From assembly GCA_963707445.1 (NCBI GenBank), contig CAVPPW010000001.1, positions 1-64,000 of the forward strand: 64,000 nucleotides of DNA. Direction: 5' to 3'. The notes under the pieces were generated by a model. That model did no database searches. It saw nothing but the letters and a program-made list of their open reading frames with translations, and had not been told where the DNA came from. Positions within the stretch are counted from its first letter, which is position 1. Each line of letters opens with the position of its first letter. The stretch is from JALORV01 sp963707445 (GTDB taxonomy: Bacteria; Pseudomonadota; Gammaproteobacteria; Burkholderiales; Burkholderiaceae_F). A program made the translations under genes and the position numbers. This document shows positions 10,505 through 19,293 of this stretch, piece by piece.

Positions 10505-10958
10505 ATGCGCACCCTAGCCTGCACCCTTGCCCTTGCTCTCGTCTGCGTGGCACCTTGCGCATCGGCGCAGCTCTACAAGTGGGTCGACGCAGACGGCGTC
10601 ATCAACTACGGCGATTGGCCGCCGCCGGGCGTAAAAATTCAGTCGGTGACCCACGGGACCGTCAGCGTCGTCACCGGCGGTCCGAAGGCGCAGCCGGGCG
10701 AGACGCGAGCACGCAGCGAAGAGCGTCGCGACCAGCGCAACGCGCGCGGACGCCGATGGCGCGCCGCCGACGCAGGTCGCCTTGGACGACGGGCAGTATG
10801 CCGACGCCTATGCCGCGGACTACGGTTACCCCGCGCGACGCGCTCGTCGGGCAGAAGCCGTGCTCGACCGTCCACGCCCCGAGCCGCGGATCGCACAGCC
10901 CGGACCCGCGGTAAATCTGCCGACGGTTCGGGAGATGCCGCGGCCGGTCCGGCGCTAG
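10505..10958 (+). CDS. DUF4124-domain secreted protein (paralogue)
   Basis: About 150 aa. The signal peptide ends APCASA and is followed by QLYKWVDADGVINYGDWPPP, clearly related to the divergent neighbour. A surplus G near 10748 shifts the frame; the corrected C-terminus contains ALDDGQYADAYAADYGYPAR and then a Pro/Arg-rich end. The stop codon TAG at 10956 forms the centre of a perfect palindrome. Function unknown. Confidence 0.6.
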
Positions 10959-10968
10959 CGCCGGACCG
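10945..10968. terminator. Perfect 24-bp palindrome between converging DUF4124 and gltA genes
   Basis: CGGTCCGGCGC-TA-GCGCCGGACCG forms an 11-bp stem with a minimal centre. It overlaps the last codons and stop of the DUF4124 gene and faces gltA, whose stop is 33 bases further on. No U-tract on either side, so a bidirectional terminator or pause structure is an inference. Confidence 0.5.
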
Positions 10969-11000
10969 CCCTACCCCAGCGTCGCTGGCGCGGGAGATTC

Positions 11001-12317
11001 CTAGCGCTGCGCGATCGGCTTGACGTCGCGCTTCGGCGAGCCGACGTAGAGCTGGCGCGGACGCCCGATCTTGTACTCGGGGTCGGCGATCATCTCGTTC
11101 AGCTGCGCGATCCAGCCGACGGTGCGGGCGAGCGCAAAGATCGCGGTAAATAGCGGCACCGGGATGCCGATCGCCTTCTGCACGATCCCCGAGTAGTAGT
11201 CGACATTCGGGTACAGCTTGCGGCTGACGAAGTAGTCGTCCTCGAGCGCGATCTTCTCGAGCGCCATCGCCAGCTTGAACAGCGGATCGTCGTGCAGGCC
11301 GAGTGAATCGAGCACCTCGTTGCAGGTCTCGCGCATCAGCTTGGCGCGCGGGTCATAGTTCTTGTAGACCCGGTGGCCGAAGCCCATCAGCTTGACGTTG
11401 CTGTTCTTGTCCTTCACGCGCGTGATGAACTCACCGATCTTCTCGACGCCGCCGTTTCGCTGGATGTCGTACAGCATGTTGAGGCACGCCTCGTTCGCCC
11501 CGCCGTGCGCCGGACCCCACAGGCAGGCGACTCCGGCCGCTATCGCGGCGAATGGGTTAGTGCCTGACGACGCACAGAGCCGCACGGTCGAGGTCGACGC
11601 ATTCTGCTCATGATCGGCGTGCAGGATGAAGATGCGGTCCATTGCGCGCACGAGCACGTCGTTGACCTTGTATTCCTCGCACGGCGTCGCGAACATCATG
11701 CGCATGAAGTTCGCCGCGTACGACAGGTTGTTCTGCGGATACATGTACGGCTGGCCGACCGTGTACTTGTAGGCCATCGCTACCATCGTTGGCATCTTTG
11801 CGATCAGCCGGATCGCCGACACTTCGCGCTGCCACGGATCGTTGAGGTTCATCGAGTCCGGGTAGAACGCCGACAGCGCGCCGACCAGACCGGTCATCAC
11901 CGCCATCGGGTGCGCGTCGCGGCGGAACCCGCGCATGAAGAACTGCATCTGCTCGTTGACCATCGTGTGGTTGGTCACGCGCTTGACGAAGTCCGTCTTC
12001 TGCTTGGCATCGGGCAGCTCGCCATACAGCAGCAGGTGGCAGGTCTCGAGGTAGTCGCACTTCGTCGCCAGCTGCTCGATCGGGTAGCCGCGGTACAGCA
12101 GTTCGCCCTTGTCGCCGTCGATGTAGGTGATCGACGAATTGCACGACGCGGTCGACAGGAAGCCGGGGTCGTAGGTGAACTTGCCGCTCTTGCCGTAGAG
12201 CGCGCGGATATCGATCACTTCCGGGCCGATCGTCCCCTTGTAGATCGGCAGCTCCATCGTCGGCGTGCCGTCCGTGAAGGTCAGGTTGGCCTTTTCTGCT
12301 GAAGCGGTCAGTGCCAT
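11001..12317 (-). CDS. gltA: Citrate synthase
   Basis: Condenses acetyl-CoA with oxaloacetate to give citrate. 438 aa, the usual length for the hexameric type II enzyme. Catalytic motifs are visible: ILHADHEQNAST with the first catalytic His, GFGHRVYKNYDPRA with the second, and PNVDYYSG with the Asp. The N-terminal beta-rich segment (PIYKGTIGPEVIDI) is typical of the NADH-sensitive class. Intact frame. Last gene of the minus-strand sdhC-D-A-B-E-gltA series. Confidence 0.97.
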   Translation of the reverse strand: MALTASAEKANLTFTDGTPTMELPIYKGTIGPEVIDIRALYGKSGKFTYDPGFLSTASCNSSITYIDGDKGELLYRGYPIEQLATKCDYLETCHLLLYGELPDAKQKTDFVKRVTNHTMVNEQMQFFMRGFRRDAHPMAVMTGLVGALSAFYPDSMNLNDPWQREVSAIRLIAKMPTMVAMAYKYTVGQPYMYPQNNLSYAANFMRMMFATPCEEYKVNDVLVRAMDRIFILHADHEQNASTSTVRLCASSGTNPFAAIAAGVACLWGPAHGGANEACLNMLYDIQRNGGVEKIGEFITRVKDKNSNVKLMGFGHRVYKNYDPRAKLMRETCNEVLDSLGLHDDPLFKLAMALEKIALEDDYFVSRKLYPNVDYYSGIVQKAIGIPVPLFTAIFALARTVGWIAQLNEMIADPEYKIGRPRQLYVGSPKRDVKPIAQR

Positions 12318-12357
12318 GGTCTTCTTTCCGGAAAGGTGGATGGACCCTGCGCGCGGA

Positions 12358-12621
12358 CTAGGCCGCGCGCAGCCCGTCTAGAACAGTCCGAACCGCATTG
12401 TTATCGAGTCCGCCGGCCGGCTCTTTGCGCGCCAGCAAAAGTTCGAGCAGTTCGTTGTCCGGCAGATCGAACAGCGCCTCGAGCGCCAGGACGTCGGCGG
12501 CGGTCAGGCCGGATTCCTGGCGGTCCAGGTAACGCGTGATGATGATGTCATTTTCGAGCAGCCCGCGCCGGGCCCGCCAGCGCAGGCGGCGTCGCTCGAG
12601 TTCACCGAGGCCGCTGCCCAT
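12358..12621 (-). CDS. sdhE: FAD assembly factor SdhE
   Basis: 87 aa. It promotes covalent flavinylation of SdhA. The family signature is RRGLLENDIII near residue 20, the conserved stretch that contacts SdhA (most members read RGM.E.D). The acidic helical remainder is typical. It begins 2 bases after the sdhB stop and precedes gltA, so it is co-transcribed with its target complex. Confidence 0.88.
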   Translation of the reverse strand: MGSGLGELERRRLRWRARRGLLENDIIITRYLDRQESGLTAADVLALEALFDLPDNELLELLLARKEPAGGLDNNAVRTVLDGLRAA

Positions 12622-12623
12622 TT

Positions 12624-13358
12624 TCAGACATCACGCCGGACCAGCATGTCACGGATCTTGCTGATCGCCCGGGTCGGGTTGAGATTCTTCGGGCAGACGT
12701 CCACACAGTTCATGATCGTATGGCAGCGGAACAGGCGGTACGGGTCATTCAGGTTGTCCAGACGCTCGTTGGTGGCCTGGTCCCGGCTGTCGGCGATGAA
12801 GCGGTAAGCCTGCAGCAGCCCCGCCGGCCCGACGAACTTGTCCGGATTCCACCAGAAGCTCGGGCACGACGTCGAGCAGCACGCACAAAGGATGCACTCG
12901 TACAACCCGTCGAGTTCCTCGCGCTCCCGCGGCGACTGCAGCCGCTCCTTCTCGGGCGGCGGCGTGTCGTTGATCAGATACGGCTTGATCGAGTGGTACT
13001 GCTTGAAGAACTGCGACATGTCGACGATCAGGTCGCGGATCACCGGCAGGCCGGGCAGCGGACGCAGCACGATCGGTTCCTTCAGCTCGCGCAGGTTGGT
13101 GATGCACGCAAGCCCGTTTTTGCCGTTGATGTTCATCGCGTCCGAGCCGCAGACGCCTTCGCGGCAGGAGCGGCGGAATGACACGCTGTCGTCGACGTCG
13201 GCCTTGATGCGCATCATCGCGTCGAGCAGCATCTTGTCGTGCGGATGCAGCCGGACCTCGAGCTTCTGCATGTACGGCTTTGCATCCTTGTCCGGGTCGT
13301 AGCGATAGATCTCGAATCGCAGCGTCCGCGTCCCGACCGCCGCGTCCGGATACCGCAC
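12624..13358 (-). CDS. sdhB: Succinate dehydrogenase iron-sulfur subunit
   Basis: 244 aa. It carries the three clusters of complex II. [2Fe-2S] ligands are in SCREGVCGSDAMNINGKNGL; [4Fe-4S] and [3Fe-4S] ligands in CILCACCSTSCPSFWWN and CHTIMNCVDVCPKNLNP. The start is taken as GTG 13358, with AGGA five bases upstream. An ATG reading MTATSNQET lies upstream in another frame and would join only if one base were surplus. It is separated from sdhA by 160 bases containing two strong hairpins, which is unusual for an sdh operon. Confidence 0.94.
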   Translation of the reverse strand: MRYPDAAVGTRTLRFEIYRYDPDKDAKPYMQKLEVRLHPHDKMLLDAMMRIKADVDDSVSFRRSCREGVCGSDAMNINGKNGLACITNLRELKEPIVLRPLPGLPVIRDLIVDMSQFFKQYHSIKPYLINDTPPPEKERLQSPREREELDGLYECILCACCSTSCPSFWWNPDKFVGPAGLLQAYRFIADSRDQATNERLDNLNDPYRLFRCHTIMNCVDVCPKNLNPTRAISKIRDMLVRRDV

Positions 13359-13442
13359 CCGTTTCCTGATTGCTCGTCGCCGTCATGCGATTCCCCAAGT
13401 TGTGCCGCAACCGAGACGCCGCGCGCGTTGCCTTTGTGCTGA

Positions 13443-13474
13443 AAAAAATCGTCTGGCTCCGCCAGCGATTTTTT
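13443..13474 (-). terminator. Terminator-like hairpin upstream of sdhB
   Basis: The arms AAAAAATCG and CGATTTTTT enclose an inner CTGGC-TCC-GCCAG stem with one bulged base. On the minus strand it ends in a run of T residues, a good intrinsic-terminator shape between sdhA and sdhB. The arms are A/T-rich on both sides, so it could act in either direction. Confidence 0.55.
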
Positions 13475-13485
13475 CTAATCCCGTC

Positions 13486-13513
13486 GCGCAAAAGTAGGTT
13501 TGCACTTTTGCGC
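13486..13513 (-). terminator. Second hairpin directly after the sdhA stop
   Basis: GCGCAAAAGT and ACTTTTGCGC form a perfect 10-bp stem around an 8-base loop, starting 4 bases after the sdhA stop codon. There is no U-tract, so pausing, mRNA 3-prime protection or processing between sdhA and sdhB is as likely as termination. Confidence 0.5.
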
Positions 13514-13517
13514 GCTC

Positions 13518-15293
13518 CTAGAACGTCCGCTTCTTCGGCTCGAAGGTCGGCACCGTCAGCGGCTTCATGTTAACGGGCTTGTAATCGAGCCGGCTGCCGT
13601 CGGAATAAAACAGCGTGTGCTTGATCCAGTTCGCGTCATCGCGTTCCGGATAGTCGTCGCGCGCGTGCGCGCCACGACTCTCAGCGCGAGCGGCGGCCGA
13701 CACGATCGTCGCTGTGGCAGTCTCGACCAGGTTGTCGAGTTCCAGCGCCTCGATGCGCGCGGTGTTGAAGACCTTCGACTTGTCGACGATCGCCACGTGG
13801 CGCGCCCGCTCGGCCAGCTCGCGGATGCGCGCGACGCCCTCGTCCAGCAACTTGCCGGTGCGGAACACGCCGCAGTGGGCCTGCATCGTCTTGCGGATCG
13901 CATCGGCGACATCCTGCACTCGCTCGCCCTTGTCACGTGCGTCCAGCGCCGCGACCCGCGCCGCAGTCGCCTCGCCGGCCTGCGCCGGCAGCGCGCGGTG
14001 CTCGCGGGCCTTGTAGTTGTGGTCGACGATGTGGTTGCCGGCGGCCCGGCCGAAGACCACCAGGTCCAGCAGCGAGTTCGTGCCGAGCCGGTTGGCGCCA
14101 TGGACCGACACGCAGGCGCATTCGCCGATGGCGTACAGGCCCTCGACCACCGCGTTGGGGTTCCCGCCCCTCGGGGCGACCACCTGGCCGTGATAGTTGG
14201 TGGGGATGCCACCCATCTGGTAGTGAATCGTCGGCACGACCGGGATCGGCTCCTTGATCGGGTCGACATTCGCGAACTTGATCGCAATCTCGCGGATGGA
14301 AGGCAACCGCTTCATGATCGTCTCGGCGCCGAGGTGATCGAGCTTCAGCAGCACATGGTCCTTGTGCGGACCGCAGCCGCGGCCTTCCTTGATCTCCTGG
14401 TCCATGCTGCGCGAAACGAAGTCGCGCGGCGCAAGGTCTTTGAGCGTCGGCGCGTAACGCTCCATGAAACGTTCGCCGTTGGAGTTCAGCAGGATGCCGC
14501 CCTCGCCGCGCACGCCCTCGGTGATCAGCACGCCGGCACCGGCGACTCCGGTCGGGTGGAACTGCCAGAACTCCATGTCCTCGAGCGGCAGCCCGGCGCG
14601 CGCGACCATGCCGAGGCCGTCGCCGGTGTTGATGTAGGCGTTCGTCGAGGCGTCGAAGATGCGCCCTGCGCCGCCGGTCGCCAGCACCGTGACCTTCGCT
14701 TCGAAGATCATCAGTTCGCCGGTTTCCATTTCAAGAGCCACGACGCCGACGACTGCGCCTTCGGCGTCGCGCACGAGGTCGAGCGCCATCCATTCGACGA
14801 AGAACTGCGTGCGTTCGCGCACGTTGCGCTGATACAGCGTGTGCAACAGTGCGTGGCCGGTGCGATCCGCCGCCGCGCACGCGCGCGGGACCGGCTTTTC
14901 GCCGAAATTGGCCGAGTGCCCGCCGAACGGCCGCTGGTAGATCGTGCCGTCCGAATTGCGGTCAAACGGCATGCCGAAGTGCTCGAGCTCGTAGACGACC
15001 TTCGGCGCTTCGCGACACATGAACTCGATCGCGTCCTGGTCGCCGAGATAGTCCGAGCCCTTGACGGTGTCGAACATGTGCCAGAGCCAGGTGTCCTCGG
15101 TCATGTTGCCGAGCGAGGCACCGATGCCCCCCTGCGCCGCGACCGTGTGCGAGCGCGTCGGGAAGACTTTGGACAGCACCGCGACGTTGAGACCCGCGTG
15201 TGCCAGCTGCAGCGAACAGCGCATTCCGGCGCCGCCTGCGCCGACGATCACCGCGTCAAAGCGGCGATGAGCCAGCCTGGATGCAGCCGCCAT
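13518..15293 (-). CDS. sdhA: Succinate dehydrogenase flavoprotein subunit
   Basis: 591 aa, full length. It oxidises succinate to fumarate with covalently bound FAD. FAD-binding VGAGGAGMRCSLQLA is near residue 17; the flavin-linking His is in SHTVAAQGGI; substrate-site residues are in HGANRLGTNSLLDLVVFGR and MGGIPTNYHG. It lies 3 bases after sdhD. Intact frame. Confidence 0.97.
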   Translation of the reverse strand: MAAASRLAHRRFDAVIVGAGGAGMRCSLQLAHAGLNVAVLSKVFPTRSHTVAAQGGIGASLGNMTEDTWLWHMFDTVKGSDYLGDQDAIEFMCREAPKVVYELEHFGMPFDRNSDGTIYQRPFGGHSANFGEKPVPRACAAADRTGHALLHTLYQRNVRERTQFFVEWMALDLVRDAEGAVVGVVALEMETGELMIFEAKVTVLATGGAGRIFDASTNAYINTGDGLGMVARAGLPLEDMEFWQFHPTGVAGAGVLITEGVRGEGGILLNSNGERFMERYAPTLKDLAPRDFVSRSMDQEIKEGRGCGPHKDHVLLKLDHLGAETIMKRLPSIREIAIKFANVDPIKEPIPVVPTIHYQMGGIPTNYHGQVVAPRGGNPNAVVEGLYAIGECACVSVHGANRLGTNSLLDLVVFGRAAGNHIVDHNYKAREHRALPAQAGEATAARVAALDARDKGERVQDVADAIRKTMQAHCGVFRTGKLLDEGVARIRELAERARHVAIVDKSKVFNTARIEALELDNLVETATATIVSAAARAESRGAHARDDYPERDDANWIKHTLFYSDGSRLDYKPVNMKPLTVPTFEPKKRTF

Positions 15294-15296
15294 GGA

Positions 15297-15674
15297 TCAG
15301 ACTCTCCAGAGAATTTGCACCGACCATACCGCGCAGAACAGCAGCCACAACACTGTCAGCGTCTGCAGAGACAGTCGCACCCAGGTGGGCTTCACGTAGT
15401 CCATCCAGATATCGCGTACGCCGATCCACGCGTGATAAAACAGCGCGAGCAGCGCCACGAGCGTGACGATCTTCATCGGCAGCGGCACGAACATGCCGGC
15501 CCAGCCATCGTAGCCGAGCGCGCCACCGAAGACGAGCCGCAACGCGAGGTACAGCGTGAACACCGTCAGCACGACGGCGGTCAGGCGCTGCAGCAGGAAA
15601 TTGCCGACGCCATAGTGCGCTCCGACGACAAGGCGCTTGGAGCCGATACCTGCACTGCTGGGGGTGCTGGACAT
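15297..15674 (-). CDS. sdhD: Succinate dehydrogenase membrane anchor subunit D
   Basis: 125 aa with three hydrophobic helices (about 28-50, 65-85, 95-118). The HAWIGVRDIWMDYVKP segment supplies the haem-ligand His and the quinone-site residues typical of SdhD. Its start overlaps the sdhC stop by one base. Confidence 0.9.
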   Translation of the reverse strand: MSSTPSSAGIGSKRLVVGAHYGVGNFLLQRLTAVVLTVFTLYLALRLVFGGALGYDGWAGMFVPLPMKIVTLVALLALFYHAWIGVRDIWMDYVKPTWVRLSLQTLTVLWLLFCAVWSVQILWRV

Positions 15675-16084
15675 CAGAAGACTCCGAAAATCTTCAGCGC
15701 CGCAATCAGGGTGAGCGGCAGGCTGATCCAGTACACCGCGAGCGCACTGGTGCGCGCGACCGGTTTGTCGACGCCGATGTGCAGGTCGAGCATCAGATAG
15801 CGGACACCGGCGATCAGATGATGCAGGTACGCCCACGCCAGCCCGACCAGTACGAGTTTCACCAGTGCGTTCGACGCGACCTCTACCAGTCGCGCGTAGC
15901 TGATCTCTGAAGTCAGGCTGAGCTCGAACAACCACAGGATGAATGGCAGCAGCAGAAACAGCGCCGCTCCGCTGATCCGGTGCATGATCGACACGAGGCC
16001 CGGAGGCGGAAGCTTGTAGTGCAGGAGCTGCGAGACGTGGATGTTGCGGAATTCAGGACGCGACTTCGCGGCGGGGTTCGTCAT
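15674..16084 (-). CDS. sdhC: Succinate dehydrogenase cytochrome b556 subunit C
   Basis: 136 aa with three membrane helices. The conserved SIMHRISGAAL near residue 32 is the quinone-site motif, and HHLIAGVRYLMLD carries the haem b His. First structural gene of the sdh operon, 111 bases after the gntR stop. Confidence 0.93.
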   Translation of the reverse strand: MTNPAAKSRPEFRNIHVSQLLHYKLPPPGLVSIMHRISGAALFLLLPFILWLFELSLTSEISYARLVEVASNALVKLVLVGLAWAYLHHLIAGVRYLMLDLHIGVDKPVARTSALAVYWISLPLTLIAALKIFGVF

Positions 16085-16195
16085 GATGTTTGGAGACTCT
16101 GTACCGGGCTGTCGGGTCCCGAGGCGGGCGCGTTATTCTGAACGAATTGACGTGGCCAACCAAATCCCGCGAAGCGCCCGCCGCGCGAGCCGAGC

Positions 16196-16975
16196 TCAGA
16201 AGAGCGTATTGCGGTAGTGATAGTGCTCTGTGACATACAGGCCCCGCCGGACCTCGACCGGCCGGTCGCCGTAGGAGTACGAAACACGCTCGACCAAGAG
16301 CAACGGTGAGCGCTCGGCGACGCCGAGCAGTTGTGCGGCCTGCGGATCGGCGCCCACGGCACGCAGCTGCTCCTCGGCGCGGATCATGCGCGTGCCGAAT
16401 TCGGTTTCGAAAAGCCCGTACAGCGGTCCTTTGTATTCCGCCAGCCGTTCGGCCGTCAGTCCCTTGAACAGAGCGCCGGGCAGCCAGATTTCGTCGAGCA
16501 CGATCGGATCGCCGCCGAAGCTCAACAGGCGTCGCAGGTAGACGACCGCGTCGCCGGTGCGCAGTTCGAGTTGTCGCGCGATGTCCGCCGGAGCCCTGAG
16601 ACGGCGACATTCCAGGAAGCGGCTCTGCGGCGGTGCCGGCTCGCCGGCGTCAGGAACGACCCGCAGAAAGCGGAATTGCGCACGCGGCTCGTGGTGGGTG
16701 GCGACGAAGGTGCCCTTGCCCTGGCGCCGGACCAGCAGGTTTTCGGCGGCCATCTCGTCGACCGCTTTGCGGACGGTGCCCTGGCTCACCTGGAAGCGGT
16801 TCGCCAGTTCGATCTCGCTCGGAATCAGCTCGCCCGGCTTCCACTCGCCCTGGTCCAGGCTCTTCAGCAGCAACTCCTTGATCTGCCGGTACAGCGGCGA
16901 GAAAACGGCCGGGCGCGCGGCGCGCGCGGCGGCGTCGGCAGGAGCGTCTGCTGGGGCCATCTGGGCGGCGAGCAT
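16196..16975 (-). CDS. GntR/HutC-family regulator of the sdh region
   Basis: 259 aa. The N-terminal winged helix (about 25-95) has PSEIELANRFQVSQGTVRKA and the wing RRQGKGTFVA. The C-terminal UTRA ligand-binding domain spans about 115-255. Same strand and immediately upstream of sdhC, with mdh divergent. The palindrome at 17011-17022 lies 36 bases ahead of its start, so autoregulation is likely. The effector is unknown, possibly a TCA intermediate given the neighbours. Confidence 0.85.
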   Translation of the reverse strand: MLAAQMAPADAPADAAARAARPAVFSPLYRQIKELLLKSLDQGEWKPGELIPSEIELANRFQVSQGTVRKAVDEMAAENLLVRRQGKGTFVATHHEPRAQFRFLRVVPDAGEPAPPQSRFLECRRLRAPADIARQLELRTGDAVVYLRRLLSFGGDPIVLDEIWLPGALFKGLTAERLAEYKGPLYGLFETEFGTRMIRAEEQLRAVGADPQAAQLLGVAERSPLLLVERVSYSYGDRPVEVRRGLYVTEHYHYRNTLF

Positions 16976-17010
16976 AGCGGAAAGCAGAAAGACGTGGCTT
17001 AAATCTTATG

Positions 17011-17022
17011 TCTTATATAAGA
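17011..17022. promoter_or_regulatory. TCTTATATAAGA operator-like palindrome
   Basis: A perfect 12-bp palindrome in an A/T-rich island inside GC-rich DNA. An extra TCTTAT half-site sits at 17004-17009. It lies 36 bases before the gntR start and about 350 before mdh. GntR-family proteins bind such short symmetrical sites, so it is a likely GntR operator. Confidence 0.55.
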
Positions 17023-17034
17023 TAGTTTATGGCC

Positions 17035-17371
17035 AAGGTTCTTGAACTCGCGGCGACGAAAGCGCGCCGGTCGCAATCGAGCCACAGCGCATCGCGACGT
17101 CCGAATACCGCAGCCGAGCGCCCGCCGCAGCTGCCCGCCTGCTCGCCGGGCCGCGGTGAATCCACAACGACGTCGCGGCCAACTGCCGGTTCGCGGTAGC
17201 GCGGACCACACGCCCGAGTCCGCGATACGTCAAGGCGCGCGCCGGATGCCAGCAGTACACTCGACCGGCTCTACTGCCGGGTTTCGTCGACGGGTCCGCA
17301 GTGTCGATGCTGCGCTCGCCGCCCTCGCCTGAATAACTCAACAGAGATTTCATTCCAGGAGGCCAATTCCG
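17035..17371. other. Non-coding gap between gntR and mdh
   Basis: About 335 bases. I see no convincing gene here: open frames are Arg-rich and lack ribosome sites. The mdh ribosome site AGGAGG is at about 17358. A promoter for mdh presumably lies here or in the A/T-rich island just upstream. Confidence 0.4.
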
Positions 17372-18358
17372 ATGAGCAAAGCTCCCGTACGAGTCGCCGT
17401 CACTGGCGCCGCCGGTCAGATCGGTTACTCGCTGCTGTTCCGCATCGCTTCGGGCGAAATGCTGGGCAAGGATCAGCCGGTCATCCTGCAGCTGCTGGAG
17501 ATCCCGGACGAGAAGGCGCAAAAGGCGCTCAAAGGCGTGATGATGGAACTGGACGACTGCGCATTCCCGCTGCTCGCCGGCATGGAAGGGCACAGCGATC
17601 CGGCGGCGGCTTTCAAGGACACCGAGGTTGCGCTGCTCGTCGGCGCCCGGCCGCGCGGCCCGGGCATGGAGCGCAAGGACCTGCTCGCCGCCAATGCGCA
17701 GATCTTCACCGCGCAGGGCAAGGCGCTCGACAAGGCGGCCAATCGCAGCGTCAAGGTGCTGGTGGTCGGCAACCCGGCCAACACCAACGCCTACATCGCG
17801 ATGAAGTCGGCACCGTCGCTGCCCAAGGGCAATTTCACCGCGATGCTGCGGCTCGACCACAACCGCGCGCTGTCGCAGCTCGCGGCGAAGACCGGCAAGC
17901 CGGTCGCATCGATCCAGAAGCTGGTGGTCTGGGGCAACCATTCGCCGACGATGTACCCGGACATCCGCTTCGCGACGATCGACGGCCAGCCCGCTGCGCC
18001 GATGGTCGACCCCACCTGGTACCGCGAGACTTACATCCCGACCGTCGGCAAGCGCGGCGCCGCGATCATCGAGGCACGCGGCCTGTCATCGGCCGCTTCG
18101 GCCGCGAACGCGGCGATCGACCACATCCACGACTGGGTGCTGGGATCGAACGGCGGCTGGGTCACGATGGGCGTTCCGTCGGATGGCGGCTACGGCGTTC
18201 CGGAAGAGATCATCTATGGCGTGCCCTGCATCACCGCCGGCGGCCGCTACGAGGTCGTCAAGGGACTGGCGATCGACGAGTTCTCGCGCGGCAAGATGGA
18301 CAACACGCTGAAGGAACTGCTCGAGGAGCGCGACGGCGTGAAGCATCTGCTCGGCTGA
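17372..18358 (+). CDS. mdh: Malate dehydrogenase
   Basis: 328 aa. It interconverts malate and oxaloacetate with NAD. Rossmann motif VTGAAGQIGYSLL at residue 9; the catalytic His region is VVWGNHSPTMYPD; the substrate Arg is in GARPRGPGMERKDLL. The length and GNHS motif place it in the lactate-dehydrogenase-like cytosolic type common in betaproteobacteria. Strong AGGAGG ribosome site. First gene of the plus-strand series mdh-prpB-prpC-GNAT-prpD-acnA. Confidence 0.96.
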   Translation: MSKAPVRVAVTGAAGQIGYSLLFRIASGEMLGKDQPVILQLLEIPDEKAQKALKGVMMELDDCAFPLLAGMEGHSDPAAAFKDTEVALLVGARPRGPGMERKDLLAANAQIFTAQGKALDKAANRSVKVLVVGNPANTNAYIAMKSAPSLPKGNFTAMLRLDHNRALSQLAAKTGKPVASIQKLVVWGNHSPTMYPDIRFATIDGQPAAPMVDPTWYRETYIPTVGKRGAAIIEARGLSSAASAANAAIDHIHDWVLGSNGGWVTMGVPSDGGYGVPEEIIYGVPCITAGGRYEVVKGLAIDEFSRGKMDNTLKELLEERDGVKHLLG

Positions 18359-18390
18359 GCGCCGCCCACGACGTTGAACGAGGCACGTCC

Positions 18391-19272
18391 ATGACTACGA
18401 GCGCAGGCGCCCGCTTCCGGCAGGCGCTCAGAGAGGAACAGCCGCTGCAGATCGTCGGCACCATCATCGCGAATCACGCGCTGATGGCGCAGCAGGTGGG
18501 ATATCGAGCGATCTACCTGTCCGGCGGCGGTGTGGCGGCCGGATCGCTCGGCATGCCGGACCTCGGCATCAACACGCTGGACGACGTGCTCGTCGACACG
18601 CGCCGCATCACCGACGTCTGCGAGCTGCCGCTGCTGGTCGACATCGACACCGGCTTCGGTCCGAGCGCGTTCAACATCGCGCGCACGATCAGGTCGCTGA
18701 TCAAGGCCGGCGCCGCGGCCTGCCACATCGAGGACCAGGTCGGCGCCAAGCGCTGCGGCCACCGCCCGGGCAAGGAGATTGTTCCTATCGAGGAAATGGC
18801 CGACCGCGTGAAGGCCGCCGCCGATGCGAAGACCGACAGAGACTTCTTCGTCATCGCGCGCACCGACGCGATCGCGGTAGAAGGCGTGGACCGAGCGATC
18901 GAGCGCGCGATCGGCTGCGTCGAAGCCGGTGCCGACGGGATTTTCGCCGAGGCGGCAAAGGACCTGCAGACCTATCGCCGCTTCGTCGACGCGGTGAAGG
19001 TCCCAGTACTGGCCAATATCACCGAGTTCGGCTCGACGCCGCTCTTCACCGTGGACGAACTGAAGAGCGCCGGCGCGGCGATGGTGCTGTACCCGCTGTC
19101 GGCATTCCGTGCGATGAACAGGGCGGCGCTGAATGTCTACACCGCGCTGCGCCGCGAAGGCACGCAGAAGTCCGTCGTCGACACGATGCAGACACGCATG
19201 GAACTGTACGACGTGATCGGATATCACAAATATGAGCAGAGCCTCGATGCGTTGTTCGCAAAGAAAACGTAA
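18391..19272 (+). CDS. prpB: 2-methylisocitrate lyase
   Basis: 293 aa. It cleaves 2-methylisocitrate to pyruvate and succinate in propionate catabolism. The signature KRCGHRPGKE is present, together with the metal-binding VDIDTGFG and IARTDA. Length and motif match PrpB rather than isocitrate lyase. 32 bases after mdh. Confidence 0.94.
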   Translation: MTTSAGARFRQALREEQPLQIVGTIIANHALMAQQVGYRAIYLSGGGVAAGSLGMPDLGINTLDDVLVDTRRITDVCELPLLVDIDTGFGPSAFNIARTIRSLIKAGAAACHIEDQVGAKRCGHRPGKEIVPIEEMADRVKAAADAKTDRDFFVIARTDAIAVEGVDRAIERAIGCVEAGADGIFAEAAKDLQTYRRFVDAVKVPVLANITEFGSTPLFTVDELKSAGAAMVLYPLSAFRAMNRAALNVYTALRREGTQKSVVDTMQTRMELYDVIGYHKYEQSLDALFAKKT

Positions 19273-19293
19273 GGCAAGCGACGGGAGGAAGTC

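Noticed and set aside
13440..13515. The sdhA-sdhB gap as a mobile repeat (REP or small IS remnant)
   Set aside because: The two hairpins have different sequences and I found no other copy in the window.
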